Source: Streptosporangiaceae bacterium (GTDB lineage: Bacteria; Actinomycetota; Actinomycetes; Streptosporangiales; Streptosporangiaceae). Taken from it: a stretch of DNA of 6,803 nucleotides. The notes beneath the pieces were generated by a model. The model did not search any database, was not told where the DNA came from, and saw only the letters and a list, made by a program, of their open reading frames with translations. The stretch is taken from positions 1 through 6,803 of the forward strand of contig JASIJN010000268.1 in assembly GCA_030050125.1 (NCBI GenBank), given 5' to 3'. The translations under genes and the position numbers were made by a program. Shown piece by piece: positions 6,009-6,803 of this stretch; position 1 is the first letter of the stretch; each line of letters starts with the position of its first letter.

Positions 6009-6803
6009 ATGTGGGCGATGGTGGCCAAGGAGTTCCGCCAGCTGAGGCGCGACCGCCGAACGGTGGCGATGATGATCGTGCTACCGGTCGTGCTGCTGGT
6101 CGTGTTCGGCTACGCGGCCAACTTCAGCGTCAGCAACATCCCGACCGTGGTGACCGGGCCGGGCGCCGCGCAGGCGGCGGCGGTGCTGCGCGCTCCCTTC
6201 CACGTGACCGAGGTCGACCCCGCGGCCGGGCAGGCCACGGCGCGGTCCCGGCTGCAGGATGGCCAGGCGACCGTCGCCGTCGTGACCGGCGGCCCGGCGA
6301 TCCAGGTGCTGATGGACGGCTCGCAGCTGCTGCCGGTGCTGACCGCCGAGGGCGCCCTGGCGAAGCTGGCGGCCGCCCGCGGCAGCAGCCCGGGGTCGCC
6401 GCCGGTCAGGGTGCAGATCCTCTACAACCCGAAGCTGACCACCTCGTGGGTGATGGTGCCCGGCCTGGCCGGCCTGATCCTGGTGTTCATCGGCACGCTC
6501 ATCACCAGCCTCGGCGTGGTCCGGGAACGGCAGGCAGGCACTCTCGAACAGCTGGCGGTGATGCCGCTGCGCGCCTGGGACGTGATCGCGGGCAAGATCG
6601 CCCCGTACCTGATGGTCGCCGCGGTGGACCTGGTGCTGATCATCGGAATCGGCATCGGCGTGTTCCACGTGCCGTTCACCGGGAACGTCGGCACGTTCGC
6701 GCTCGGGGCGGGGCTGTTCCTGCTGGTCACCTTGGGCATGGGCGTCCTGGTGTCGACGCTCTCGCAGAACCAGGGGCAGGCCATCCAGCTGGCGTTCATG
6801 GTC
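6009..6803 (+). CDS. ABC-2 type transporter permease (3' end outside the window)
   Basis: The reading frame is open from ATG 6009 to the window end: 265 residues, no stop. It matches the ABC-2 export permease family (YhhJ/YbhR-like architecture). A short cytoplasmic start rich in Arg/Lys (KEFRQLRRDRR, 7-17) is followed by helix 1 (about 19-36), an extracytoplasmic domain of about 110 residues (37-145) with the family's YNPKL near its end (139-143), and then helices at about 148-170, 198-218 and 227-249. VRERQAGTLEQLAVMPLR (171-188) is the diagnostic cytoplasmic loop, with GK at 195-196. Such proteins dimerise and need a separate ATP-binding subunit for export of drugs, lipids or polysaccharides. 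No ATPase gene lies upstream, so it should be downstream or fused. GGGAGG sits four bases before the ATG. Transcription is divergent from the hydrolase operon and probably regulated by the palindrome in its promoter. Confidence 0.93.
   Translation, partial: MWAMVAKEFRQLRRDRRTVAMMIVLPVVLLVVFGYAANFSVSNIPTVVTGPGAAQAAAVLRAPFHVTEVDPAAGQATARSRLQDGQATVAVVTGGPAIQVLMDGSQLLPVLTAEGALAKLAAARGSSPGSPPVRVQILYNPKLTTSWVMVPGLAGLILVFIGTLITSLGVVRERQAGTLEQLAVMPLRAWDVIAGKIAPYLMVAAVDLVLIIGIGIGVFHVPFTGNVGTFALGAGLFLLVTLGMGVLVSTLSQNQGQAIQLAFMV

Noticed and set aside
6081..6668. Minus-strand open frames antisense to the ABC permease.
   Set aside because: Their products are His/Asp/Arg-rich without motifs, whereas the plus frame has the full set of ABC-2 permease features.

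Overview
The window looks like chromosomal DNA from a high-GC actinomycete. Both strands have strongly G/C-biased third codon positions, two genes start with GTG, stop and start codons overlap repeatedly, and the best promoter has a TAnnnT-type -10 element. No mobile element, CRISPR array or complete RNA gene is visible.

Layout. Positions 1-263 are non-coding and hold a strong GC hairpin, several copies of a GGCCACCC-type motif in both orientations, and an AT-rich palindrome ahead of the first gene. On the + strand follow a six-helix membrane protein (264-1127) and an overlapping gene of unknown function (1117-1884) whose product appears to be a tandem duplication. They converge on a minus-strand operon and meet it at a hairpin that contains both stop codons.

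The minus-strand operon (5853 down to 1905) has four overlapping genes in this order: creatininase-family amidohydrolase, short-chain dehydrogenase/reductase (SDR), M20 metallo-dipeptidase and M19 (renal dipeptidase-like) metallohydrolase. The junctions overlap by 4, 14 and 8 bases, so the genes are probably co-transcribed and translationally coupled. Three different metal-dependent amide or peptide hydrolases plus one NAD(P)-dependent oxidoreductase suggest a catabolic or salvage pathway for an amide- or dipeptide-like small molecule. The substrate cannot be read from the sequence.

Divergent from the operon, at 6009, starts an ABC-2 type export permease that runs off the right end. The 155-base spacer (5854-6008) is locally AT-rich. 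It holds a consensus-like promoter for the permease with an imperfect 20-bp palindrome lying across the spacer and -10, plus a 7-bp direct repeat at 20-bp period on the operon side. This suggests regulated divergent transcription, possibly linking the hydrolase operon and the exporter.
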